Both the position numbers and the translations under genes were made by a program. 6,455 nt of DNA, from positions 2,515 to 8,969 of the forward strand of contig DCGZ01000130.1 of the NCBI GenBank assembly GCA_002314675.1, read 5' to 3'. The notes under the pieces are model-generated. The model was given only the letters and a program-made list of their open reading frames with translations. It searched no databases and was not told the DNA's origin. Positions 1-6,155 of the stretch are shown piece after piece (positions within the stretch are counted from its first letter, which is position 1; the number at the start of each line of letters is the position of its first letter). Source of the DNA: Fibrobacter sp. UBA1765. GTDB taxonomy: Bacteria; Fibrobacterota; Fibrobacteria; Fibrobacterales; Fibrobacteraceae.

Positions 1-1
1 C

Positions 2-169
2 CGTATCGGTGCAGCCGCTATCACTACCCGTGGCTTCGACGAAGCGGACGCACGTAAGGTTGGCGACATCATCGACCGTACAATCCAGAATGCAGAAAAC
101 GAAGAAGGCCTCAAGGCAATCCGCCAGGAAATCATCGAACTCTGCAAGAAGCATCCGCTTTACAAGTAA
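2..169 (+). CDS. glyA: Serine hydroxymethyltransferase, C-terminal end (partial)
   Basis: Only the last 55 codons are in the window, starting in frame at base 2 and ending in TAA at 167-169. The fragment begins RIGAAAITTRGF, the conserved C-terminal stretch of GlyA (usually RIGTPAITTRGF). It then gives an amphipathic helix and the ending CKKHPLYK. The enzyme is a cytoplasmic, PLP-dependent homodimer that converts serine and tetrahydrofolate into glycine and 5,10-methylene-tetrahydrofolate, the main source of one-carbon units. The PLP lysine and the N-terminal domain lie outside the window. The motif has Ala-Ala where Thr-Pro is common, a mild variation. A strong terminator follows about 65 bp downstream, so glyA is the last gene of its transcript. 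The gene call rests on the short C-terminal motif and is quite safe. Confidence 0.9.
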   Translation, partial: RIGAAAITTRGFDEADARKVGDIIDRTIQNAENEEGLKAIRQEIIELCKKHPLYK

Positions 170-170
170 T

Positions 171-201
171 TAGGATTTAGTTGCCAGGGGCTAGGATTTA
201 G
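171..201. repeat. Short direct repeat TAGGATTTAG x2
   Basis: The 10-bp word TAGGATTTAG occurs at 171-180 and again at 192-201, a 21-bp period, directly after the glyA stop codon. The spacer is TTGCCAGGGGC. It lies before the terminator and codes for nothing. It may be a remnant of an intergenic repeat family, but I see no further copy in this window and assign no function. Confidence 0.5.
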
Positions 202-233
202 TAAAAAATTCTGTTCTTAACAACGCCTAAAAG

Positions 234-270
234 ACACTCGCTCCAAGAAATTGGGCGAGTGTTTTTTTTT
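234..270 (+). terminator. Rho-independent terminator after glyA
   Basis: ACACTCGC (234-241) pairs with GCGAGTGT (255-262). An inner CCAA/TTGG stem (243-246 with 251-254) closes a GAAA tetraloop, leaving T242 bulged. A run of nine T (262-270) follows directly. This is a strong intrinsic terminator for glyA. Read on the other strand, the hairpin lies just past the comEC stop and is followed by TCTTTTAGG, so it may also weakly terminate comEC. The position between convergent genes fits a shared terminator. Confidence 0.9.
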
Positions 271-277
271 GTTTTTA

Positions 278-2686
278 TCACTTCCAAAACTTCACGACGC
301 CTCCTAGTTCTGTGGAAAGCTGCATGCCGTTGCCATCCACATGCAAGTAGACGCAGCCTACTTTAGCTGTGTTAAGCCAAGGAATGTGGAGTGAATCCAG
401 ACGGTCTGTAACGGCCTTGTGTGGATGCCTGTACATGTTCTTGCGACCTGCGCTCGCCACGGCGTAGTATGGAGAAACTGCATTCAAAAATTCTACGGAG
501 CTGGATGTTTTTGAACCATGGTGGCCGAGCTTTAAAAAGTCGACGTCTGGAGAAAGTTTAGGATTGTTTTGCAATCGCGTAAGAATTTCTTTTTCGCCTT
601 CCTTGGTCAAGTCGCCTGTCAATAGGGCGCTGTGACCAAGGCCATGCACGGCAAATGTTGTGCTTTCCTTGTTTGTTTCGCCACAGCCAAATGCACTAGA
701 AACTGGGTGCAGGGCGCGCATTTCAAAACATGACTTTCCAAGGCAGTTTTCGCGGTAGTAAAAGCCTGCAGAAACATCGCGCACGGGAATGTTTGCCTGG
801 TAGACCTTGCTTAAAACACTTTGCCATTCTACCTTGTTTTCTGTATGGGCGCATTCGCTAATCCAGACTTCTTTCACAGGGAATGTCTTGATCAGTTCTT
901 CTAGGCCGCCGTAATGGTCTGCGTCTGCATGCGTGATGATTACAGCATCCAACGAACGGATGCCTTTGTAACGCAGGTGAGGCACGATGCGATTCTTTGC
1001 AGCGTTGTTGTGCTCGGAAACGCTTCCATTTGGCTTGCGGTTCCCGAGCCCTGCATCGAACAAAAAGTTTTTACCGTTTGGTGTTTCGAGTAAAATGCTA
1101 TCGGCCTGCTCCACATCGAGAACCGTTAAGTTCCATTCCGGCTGCAAGTAGAATTTTATCACGGCTACGCAAAAGAAAATCGCTATTCCGCAAGAAATCA
1201 AAATGGCGATGCGCCTATAAAACTGGATTTTCCAAAGTGTAAGCAGAACGCAAAAAAGACTGGTAAGGCAAAGAATTGGAACCGGGAATGGGCCAATGGT
1301 AACTTGCGCGCTGGGGGAGTCTGAAAGAAGTTTTGTAAGGAATGCCGCAATTCTTAAAAATGTGTCTGCTGCGGCTCCAAAGTTCTGCTGCAAAATTTCA
1401 AGTGGAGAAATTGCAAGAAAAAGACCTGCGTACATGCCAAGCGAAACGCAAGGAACAACGATGATATTACCAAGCCAAGCAATTGGAGAAAATGTTTGAA
1501 AATGGTACGCCATGAATGGCGCTGTCGCAAGCGTTGCGCAAAATGTAACGTATGAGGTTTGCAGAATGTAAGTGTCGAAAAGTTTGCCTAGTGCATTTTT
1601 GGAAAGCAGCTTTGAAACACTGCCGAGAGGGTTTGCCTTTTGGCCTGCGATAATCCCGGCGGTCGCCGCTGCCGAAAGCTGAAAGCCTGGGCTCCACAGT
1701 TCTGAAGGATAAATCAATATTATTACAAGCAGCGCAACGCCAAGGCTGTTTAAACTGTCTGCCTTGCGCTGTAAAAGTGCTCCAGTTTCTACAACGCTGA
1801 ACATGACGACTGCGCGTGTCACGGCGGCGGAGCCGCCGGTAACAGGGATATAGAGCAGTAGCAAAACGATGGCCGCGATGCGGGCAGCATTGTGCGGGAG
1901 CCTTAAGCTTTTTAAAAACAGCATGAGCAGCCCAGAAAGCAGCACGACATGAAAACCGCTAATCGCAAGAACGTGAACAAGCCCGGAACGACGGAAGTCG
2001 TTCTGGAGCGCATCGGGGATTCCTGAGCGGTCGCCTGCCAACAGGCCCATTAGCAGCCCCGTGGCAGGCGTGCTGCAGTAGGGCGCAAGCCGCCCCTGCA
2101 GCCATTTTTTGAAACTCAAAAAATACCGCTCAGGCGCATGCCCTTCACGCAAAATCCTGAAACTTTCAAGGCTGCCAAAAGCTCTAAGCCTAGAACCTGC
2201 AAGCCACTTGGGCGTGTCAAATTGCCCTGGTACAGTTGGACGCTCCACGGTATAGAACTTCGCCTTGTACCAAATGGAATCCCCGGGGAGCGGTGGCGTT
2301 GAATCCTTGCTTGTCAAGCGAATATTCCCGTTCGCTGTTTTTAAAATGACCGCCATGCCGTTTGCACGCGGTAACACGTGCTCCACGATGCCTGTTCCTT
2401 CGCTTGAAATATCAGTTGCAAGTTGAATCGCGTATTCAGACTTGCCTCGCTCTTCAAAAAACAAAGCGGCTCCGCCGACAACTAAAACGATGAGGCATGT
2501 TTTCAACAGCCACCTTGGCACATGCAAGGCTCCCCAAATTGCAATTGGAATAAACCCGATGGAATATACCGGATGTTGGTAAATGGCGTAAAGCATGGCG
2601 ACTGCAGCAAATGCTGTCAATGCGGGGCGTTTAATTAATGGACTTAAGGAGTCTTGCACTTTGTTTTCCTTGATTTTTTTGTACAT
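278..2686 (-). CDS. comEC: ComEC/Rec2 family DNA-uptake channel protein
   Basis: This 802-residue inner-membrane protein carries single-stranded DNA into the cytoplasm during natural transformation. It has the three expected parts. Residues about 20-78 are hydrophobic segments, followed by a soluble OB-like region to about 180 (the DUF4131 area). Residues about 205-510 form the multi-helix Competence domain with the signature HVLAISGFHVVLL (238-250). Residues about 518-802 form a metallo-beta-lactamase-like domain with THADADH (585-591; H586, D588, D590, H591), LLTGD (688-692, D692), GHHGS (721-725) and HPH (754-756). The metal ligands look intact, so a nuclease-type active site is possible. 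The usual DVGQGDS is DVEQADS here (524-530). Length is normal and there is no frameshift. The ATG at 2686 is the first after an in-frame TAA (2690-2692). Its Shine-Dalgarno sequence is poor (AGGGGA about 18 nt upstream). No other com gene is adjacent, which is common for comEC. Whether the organism is competent cannot be seen here. Confidence 0.95.
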   Translation of the reverse strand: MYKKIKENKVQDSLSPLIKRPALTAFAAVAMLYAIYQHPVYSIGFIPIAIWGALHVPRWLLKTCLIVLVVGGAALFFEERGKSEYAIQLATDISSEGTGIVEHVLPRANGMAVILKTANGNIRLTSKDSTPPLPGDSIWYKAKFYTVERPTVPGQFDTPKWLAGSRLRAFGSLESFRILREGHAPERYFLSFKKWLQGRLAPYCSTPATGLLMGLLAGDRSGIPDALQNDFRRSGLVHVLAISGFHVVLLSGLLMLFLKSLRLPHNAARIAAIVLLLLYIPVTGGSAAVTRAVVMFSVVETGALLQRKADSLNSLGVALLVIILIYPSELWSPGFQLSAAATAGIIAGQKANPLGSVSKLLSKNALGKLFDTYILQTSYVTFCATLATAPFMAYHFQTFSPIAWLGNIIVVPCVSLGMYAGLFLAISPLEILQQNFGAAADTFLRIAAFLTKLLSDSPSAQVTIGPFPVPILCLTSLFCVLLTLWKIQFYRRIAILISCGIAIFFCVAVIKFYLQPEWNLTVLDVEQADSILLETPNGKNFLFDAGLGNRKPNGSVSEHNNAAKNRIVPHLRYKGIRSLDAVIITHADADHYGGLEELIKTFPVKEVWISECAHTENKVEWQSVLSKVYQANIPVRDVSAGFYYRENCLGKSCFEMRALHPVSSAFGCGETNKESTTFAVHGLGHSALLTGDLTKEGEKEILTRLQNNPKLSPDVDFLKLGHHGSKTSSSVEFLNAVSPYYAVASAGRKNMYRHPHKAVTDRLDSLHIPWLNTAKVGCVYLHVDGNGMQLSTELGGVVKFWK

Positions 2687-2748
2687 TCTTTATGAAAAAG
2701 AATTTCCCCTATAGAAACGCTTTTTTTAGCCTTTTGGGACCACGCTAA
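2687..2748. promoter_or_regulatory. Divergent comEC / lipoprotein intergenic region
   Basis: Only 62 bp separate the two divergent start codons, so both promoters must overlap here or extend into the coding ends. On the + strand TATAGA (2710-2715) could be a -10 element for the lipoprotein gene, with GGGA (2736-2739) as a weak ribosome site 9 nt before its ATG. No convincing -35 is visible. The 12-mer at 2709-2720 (CTATAGAAACGC) matches 11 of 12 bases at 6086-6097. The promoter assignments are guesses. Confidence 0.3.
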
Positions 2749-3975
2749 ATGAAAATTTTTGTTTTTTTACAATTGTTTACTCTTTGCGTTGCTGCAGTTC
2801 TTGCTGGTTGTTCTAATGAACCGACTGCACCAGATCGAAGTAAGACTGTATTCCCGGATGCAAATTTCTTTTATGATATGATTCCAAATGATGCTGCCTT
2901 TTCTGATTCCGTAGCCTCCCATTTTGCAAACGGCGCTAGGCTCCGAGTTTCGCCGAATTCAAGCTATACAATCTCTTTTGAAATAGCAGGAGAAGAAGTT
3001 CCGGAACTACAGCTTTTTAGAAGCTATGAAAAAAATGGAAGCTGGTATTATCAGTTGGCGCGTTCGCTGAAAGGCTCGTTAGAAAACGGTCGTGTAACGT
3101 ATAATTTTATTTGTGAAGAGAATTCGCCTACTTTCTGGTTTACCTCTTTGGTAGGCTCCGATAACGAACGTTATACAGGTTCCTTAAAAAAAGTGAGCTT
3201 CGAGGGTGAAGGCATGTATTCACAATCCTTTAACCTGAACCTGGTTGTTGTTGGCGAATATACCTACACAAGTGACAGCCTAAGTGTAGAGCAGCTTGCG
3301 AAAAAAATTAAAGACGGGTTTGAAAAGTATTATAAGACCAAGATAGATACAATCTTTATTTCTTATTCTTCTGAACATCCTGAACAAGGTCGTAATTTTT
3401 CACAAAACAGACCGTATGTTGCGGATCAAATGGAAGGCAAATTCCCGGCACTTTTCAATGTGTGGCCTGATTCTAAAAAAAGTGCTGCCCTTGACTTGAT
3501 TTTAGTCCATAGAATTGAACAAAAGAATGTCCTTGGCTTTTCTGAAATATTTGGCATGGGTATGTTGGATGGAGGCCGCGGCGTTGTGATTGCAACTCAT
3601 CAAACTACAGATTTTGCCATTGTGCAGCAGTCTTCGGAATCTGTGGTAATGGTTGCAATTCACGAATCTGGACATTTCTTTGGCTTGCGCCATACGACCC
3701 AGACGAAAGCTGATGCTGACGTTTCGCATGACTTTTCGGTAAAGGAAGATGGCATTGGGGATACGCCGTGGTGTCCGCCAATTGCCCTTAAGGGGGAGTC
3801 TGTTGATTTGGCTTATTTTAACAGGCGGAAACTGTTTGGCGTAAATGTGTTTTTTGATTGCCCTGACAGTAGGAACGTAATGTACCCGTACGATATGGAT
3901 GAAATCGATGATTTTAGTTTTAGTGCAGACCAATTGGAAATAGTTCGTAAAAATTTGACGCTGATAGCGCATTAA
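2749..3975 (+). CDS. Putative metzincin-type zinc metalloprotease lipoprotein
   Basis: This 408-residue protein begins with a lipoprotein signal peptide (MKIFVFLQLFTLCVAAVLAGC; lipobox L18-A19-G20-C21), so the mature protein should be anchored to a membrane through Cys21. Residues about 30-165 look like a beta-rich N-terminal region with no family I recognise. The catalytic region follows. HESGHFFGLRH (305-315) is a complete metzincin zinc site HExxHxxGxxH, with H305, H309 and H315 as ligands and E306 as the general base. GIGDTPWCPP (335-344) and NVMYPYD (376-382, M378 as Met-turn) complete the fold signature. The DTP segment and overall order recall the pappalysin-like (M43) branch, but the exact family is uncertain. 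C342 and C371 could form a disulphide. The ATG is preceded immediately by an in-frame TAA (2746-2748). The gene stands alone: comEC diverges upstream and 84 bp separate it from the Rrf2-type gene. The substrate is unknown; peptide hydrolysis at the cell surface or in the periplasm is inferred from the motif. Confidence 0.85.
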   Translation: MKIFVFLQLFTLCVAAVLAGCSNEPTAPDRSKTVFPDANFFYDMIPNDAAFSDSVASHFANGARLRVSPNSSYTISFEIAGEEVPELQLFRSYEKNGSWYYQLARSLKGSLENGRVTYNFICEENSPTFWFTSLVGSDNERYTGSLKKVSFEGEGMYSQSFNLNLVVVGEYTYTSDSLSVEQLAKKIKDGFEKYYKTKIDTIFISYSSEHPEQGRNFSQNRPYVADQMEGKFPALFNVWPDSKKSAALDLILVHRIEQKNVLGFSEIFGMGMLDGGRGVVIATHQTTDFAIVQQSSESVVMVAIHESGHFFGLRHTTQTKADADVSHDFSVKEDGIGDTPWCPPIALKGESVDLAYFNRRKLFGVNVFFDCPDSRNVMYPYDMDEIDDFSFSADQLEIVRKNLTLIAH

Positions 3976-3997
3976 GCGTCTTGAATAGACTATAAAT

Positions 3998-4017
3998 CAT
4001 ATAGGTAAAGTAGGATT
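3998..4017 (+). promoter_or_regulatory. Candidate operator upstream of the Rrf2-type gene
   Basis: This 20-bp stretch (CATATAGGTAAAGTAGGATT) matches 13 of 20 bases of the element at 6135-6154 upstream of metY, including the shared GTAGGA block. It contains two TAGG words 9 bp apart (4002-4005, 4011-4014). It overlaps the place where a -35 box would lie for the -10 at 4035-4040, so a bound protein would block transcription. Autoregulation is usual in the Rrf2 family. The match is imperfect and could be chance. Confidence 0.35.
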
Positions 4018-4034
4018 TTCTCGAAGCAATAATC

Positions 4035-4040
4035 TATATT
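4035..4040 (+). promoter_or_regulatory. Candidate -10 element of the Rrf2-type gene
   Basis: TATATT lies 19 bp before the ATG at 4060, inside the context CTATATTTATA. A start site near 4047 would give a leader of only about 13 nt, just containing the ribosome site GAGG (4050-4053). The -35 region (about 4012-4017) is not consensus, as expected for a regulated promoter. A similar TATATT precedes the lipoprotein gene at 5970 on the other strand. Confidence 0.45.
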
Positions 4041-4059
4041 TATACAAGCGAGGTAGATT

Positions 4060-4518
4060 ATGAGAATTTCCACGAAGGGCCGCTACGCGTTGCGCGTGAT
4101 GATTGAACTTGCCAAGTGCAAGGCCAATGAATATATGCCGCTCCACACATTGTCGGAACGCCAGAATATATCGGAAAAATACTTGGAAGGTATTTTAGGG
4201 GTCCTTGTGCGTGCGAAAGTTCTTGATGGAGCTCGCGGAAAGGGAGGTGGCTACCGCTTGAATGTTGATCCAAAGAAATGTTCTGTGTGGGACATTCTTT
4301 CATTGACTGAATCCTCCGTTTCGCCGGTACAATGCCTCGATGATGCAGAAAATCGTTGCGAACGCGCAAACATTTGTGTTACGCTTCCTGTATGGAAGGA
4401 ATTGGATTCCATGATCCGTGGCTATCTGGATAGCGTTAAGCTGGACCAGTTTGTGCGCGGGACGGAAGAAGCTGAAGGGAAGGTTCCCGATGGCAAAAAC
4501 TGGAGCTGTGGCCTATAA
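4060..4518 (+). CDS. Rrf2/IscR-family transcriptional regulator
   Basis: This 152-residue DNA-binding protein opens with MRISTKGRYALRVMIELA, the hallmark N-terminus of Rrf2 proteins. A winged helix-turn-helix follows: recognition helix in SERQNISEKYLEGIL (32-46) and glycine-rich wing GARGKGGGYRL (57-67). Aligned by eye with E. coli IscR there is no gap up to Cys92. Glu43, which in IscR discriminates DNA site classes, is kept. Three cysteines, C92, C100 and C106, match the [2Fe-2S] ligands C92, C98 and C104 of IscR, but the first gap is longer (x7 rather than x5). The position of the fourth IscR ligand, His107, is Leu109 here. A cluster is therefore plausible with altered ligation, and a CymR-like cysteine-sensing role is an alternative. 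Extra cysteines are at 20, 74 and 150. Ribosome site GAGG (4050-4053) lies 6 nt before the ATG, and an in-frame TAG at 4054-4056 fixes the start. No isc or suf gene is adjacent. The nearby metY gene and shared upstream element hint at sulphur control. Confidence 0.92.
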   Translation: MRISTKGRYALRVMIELAKCKANEYMPLHTLSERQNISEKYLEGILGVLVRAKVLDGARGKGGGYRLNVDPKKCSVWDILSLTESSVSPVQCLDDAENRCERANICVTLPVWKELDSMIRGYLDSVKLDQFVRGTEEAEGKVPDGKNWSCGL

Positions 4519-4584
4519 AGCTGCAGGCTATAGTATAGAGACGACACTTTTTTCGTTATGAATAAAATGTTGTTTGTATAAAAT

Positions 4585-4612
4585 AAAAGCCAGCATTGCG
4601 CTGGCTTTTTTT
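4585..4612. terminator. Bidirectional terminator between convergent genes
   Basis: AAAAGCCAGC (4585-4594) pairs with GCTGGCTTTT (4600-4609) around the 5-nt loop ATTGC. On the + strand T continues to 4612. On the - strand the A-rich left side (4581-4588) supplies a U-rich tail. It lies 67 bp past the Rrf2-type stop and 27 bp past the stop of the convergent lipoprotein gene, so it should end both transcripts. Confidence 0.92.
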
Positions 4613-4638
4613 ATAAAGATTGCTGAGTGTTTCTGCGA

Positions 4639-5970
4639 TTACTCGTCTTCGTCGGGGATGATTCCGGTTTCTTGAATCTGGTTACACACTGCGACAGATT
4701 CCGTTACCATGAAGGAAATCGGATTAAATGGATATGCCATCTTGAAACTTTGGGAGACGGTGTTTCCGTCGCAGGTGATGACTGTTCCGTCATCTTCTGC
4801 AAGTGCGTCTTCCTTGGCTTCAGCACATTCCTGATCGATGAAACTCTGGGGCAGGTTTTCATTGAATACCGTGGTGGTGCCTTCTTCGAGGATGCCGTCG
4901 ATGTATTTCACGGAGATGGACATGGTTGCGGTATCTGCATCGGAGACAACCATTTCAAATTCTGTGCTGGAGTTCTTGTTGATTTTGCAAGTGGCCTTGC
5001 CTTTGCTGTTGTCGGAACTGTTGTCTCCAGGAAGCGGGGTGTCGCCGGTGTCTTCTGTATTGAAGGATCCTTTTTGCTGAATCAGGTTGCATTCGGCGAT
5101 TGCTTCATCCTTTGATTGCTTGAAGTTGGAGTAGGGATCGGTTTCGATGTAGGAAAAGGTAATGATATTGTCTTCGCAGGAGACCTTGGCGTTGGAATCA
5201 TAGATTTCTATAACTCTGTAGTCTTCGCAGAAATTGTCTATTTCGCTTTGGGAAACTTTTGGTCCAAAGGTGAAAATATTCGTTGAGTAAATGGAATCGT
5301 TTGAAAAACGGTCGGCCGTCTCGATGGTTATGGAATCGCTGGCTACGGCCCTGGTACGAAATTCGTTTTCGACATCATTCAGGACCATGCAGCCGACGGG
5401 ACTGTTGCTTGCGATGGGATTGTCGTCGTTATCGCCGGGGGTGGATGGGTCGGTGAAGCCAGGATTGTTGTTTTCGTGGGTGGGGAAATCGTCGCCGTCG
5501 TTGTCATCTTCATCGAAGCCTTCGTCGTACTTTTTCTCGAAAACCTGGCATTCGCCGACGGCCTTTTCGTAGAGCTTGTCTACGGTGACGCCTTCTGCAT
5601 CTTCTACACTCACGATCTTGATGTTTCTGCCGTCGCAAGTGACTGTAGCTTCGTCGTGGTCTTCCTCGGCTTCTCGCTTGTTCTCTTCGCACTCTTCTCG
5701 AATGGCTTCCATCGGAACGCTGGTACTGTAGGTGGATGATATTTCCATTGTGACTTTGTCGCCATTGAGAGTTGTTGTTATGGTGGATGTTGAAATGCCC
5801 GGAACGCTGATAATCGTTTCTACGGCGTCGCTGGACTTCTTGTTGGCAGTACAGGTGGGTACAGGGTCGTTGGATGGAGCGTTGGGAGAGGTGCTATTGT
5901 CGTCGGAGCAGCCGCTCATGGCGAAAAGGGTGAGGCCTACTGCGGAAAGTGCAGAAATTTTCTTGAACAT
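4639..5970 (-). CDS. Lipoprotein with three four-cysteine repeat domains, function unknown
   Basis: This 443-residue protein starts with a lipoprotein signal peptide (lysines 3-4, hydrophobic 6-18, lipobox M18-S19-G20-C21; Met at -3 is slightly unusual). The mature part is three copies of one unit of about 102 residues: 40-141, 194-294 and 328-429. Each has four cysteines: C40/94/112/141, C194/248/265/294 and C328/382/400/429, with spacings 54-18-29, 54-17-29 and 54-18-29. Shared contexts are E/D-x-C-E/A before the second-cysteine helix, V-T/S/I-x-C-D/E around the third, and an A-x-x-C-N/Q-x-I/F pattern at the fourth. Two disulphides per unit are likely in an exported protein, but which pairs form cannot be told. 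The linkers (142-193 and 295-327) are rich in Asp, Asn, Pro, Gly and Thr, and the ending is EDE. The whole protein is strongly acidic. I do not recognise the domain and see no catalytic motif; a surface structural, adhesion or binding role is only a guess. The start is firm: AGGAGG lies 8 nt upstream. It is a single-gene unit. Confidence 0.88.
   Translation of the reverse strand: MFKKISALSAVGLTLFAMSGCSDDNSTSPNAPSNDPVPTCTANKKSSDAVETIISVPGISTSTITTTLNGDKVTMEISSTYSTSVPMEAIREECEENKREAEEDHDEATVTCDGRNIKIVSVEDAEGVTVDKLYEKAVGECQVFEKKYDEGFDEDDNDGDDFPTHENNNPGFTDPSTPGDNDDNPIASNSPVGCMVLNDVENEFRTRAVASDSITIETADRFSNDSIYSTNIFTFGPKVSQSEIDNFCEDYRVIEIYDSNAKVSCEDNIITFSYIETDPYSNFKQSKDEAIAECNLIQQKGSFNTEDTGDTPLPGDNSSDNSKGKATCKINKNSSTEFEMVVSDADTATMSISVKYIDGILEEGTTTVFNENLPQSFIDQECAEAKEDALAEDDGTVITCDGNTVSQSFKMAYPFNPISFMVTESVAVCNQIQETGIIPDEDE
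4684..5853 (-). repeat. Threefold internal protein repeat (four-Cys unit)
   Basis: Three coding repeats lie at 5548-5853, 5089-5391 and 4684-4989, in protein order. They are homologous at the level of cysteine spacing and local motifs, but the copies differ widely in sequence. The duplications are therefore old rather than recent tandem copies. The units are divided by acidic low-complexity linkers of 52 and 33 residues. Confidence 0.8.
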
Positions 5971-5978
5971 GGTGTTGT

Positions 5979-5984
5979 CCTCCT
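5979..5984 (-). promoter_or_regulatory. Ribosome binding site of the repeat lipoprotein
   Basis: AGGAGG on the - strand, 8 nt before the ATG at 5970. It is a near-perfect Shine-Dalgarno sequence, much stronger than those of comEC or the metzincin gene, and suggests efficient translation. It decides the start codon. Confidence 0.85.
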
Positions 5985-5998
5985 AAAATACAGGTTGA

Positions 5999-6004
5999 AA
6001 TATA
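5999..6004 (-). promoter_or_regulatory. Candidate -10 element of the repeat lipoprotein gene
   Basis: TATATT on the - strand, within TTATATTTC, 28 bp before the ATG. It matches the TATATT before the Rrf2-type gene. The -35 position (about 6022-6027, TAACAT) is weak. The start site would fall near 5992, giving a leader of about 22 nt that carries AGGAGG. Confidence 0.4.
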
Positions 6005-6081
6005 AGTTTTGTGCTGAAAAAATGTTATTTGAGCCCCCGTTATCTGTTGTTATTATAAAAATTACAGCTTTGTTATAGGAA

Positions 6082-6095
6082 TTTTCTATAGAAAA
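6082..6095. promoter_or_regulatory. Perfect 14-bp palindrome TTTTCTATAGAAAA
   Basis: The 14 bases are their own reverse complement. They overlap a second, near-perfect 17-bp palindrome at 6074-6090 (TATAGGAATTTTCTATA). The spot is about 78 bp upstream of the repeat lipoprotein's -10 and about 40 bp before the metY dyad, so it could be an operator for either gene. The AT-rich composition makes some palindromes likely by chance. Confidence 0.35.
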
Positions 6096-6121
6096 GCGGA
6101 TTTTATGAAAAAAGTTGGTGA

Positions 6122-6155
6122 TTTTCCTACTAAACCTATTGGGATTGTAGGAAAA
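6122..6155. promoter_or_regulatory. Large inverted repeat, candidate metY operator
   Basis: TTTTCCTAC (6122-6130) and GTAGGAAAA (6147-6155) are perfect 9-bp arms around a 16-bp centre. CC (6135-6136) and GG (6141-6142) extend the symmetry within the centre. The right half contains the 20-bp element 6135-6154, which recurs at 6188-6207. The dyad covers the proposed -35 box of metY, a typical place for a repressor site. No T-run follows, so it is not an intrinsic terminator. Binding by the Rrf2-type protein at 4060-4518 is an inference. Confidence 0.55.

Noticed and set aside
1467..1697. Second - strand frame inside comEC
   Set aside because: It is a different frame of the same strand within the intact comEC, which runs without interruption through all three domains.
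3502..3972. Open frame of 156 codons on the - strand opposite the metzincin gene
   Set aside because: It is antisense to the zinc-site region of a well-supported gene. The product shows no domain and there is no ribosome site.
4058..4369. Open frame of 103 codons opposite the Rrf2-type gene
   Set aside because: It is a shadow of a gene whose family signature is unmistakable on the + strand.
4627..5115. Open frame of 162 codons on the + strand opposite the repeat lipoprotein
   Set aside because: It lies wholly antisense to a gene with a signal peptide, strong ribosome site and repeated domains. Its Cys/Phe/Gly-rich product has no motif and it has no ribosome site.
6122..6155. Inverted repeat as a terminator
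   Set aside because: There is no T-run after the right arm on the + strand. On the - strand it lies upstream of the lipoprotein promoter, where no transcript is expected to end.
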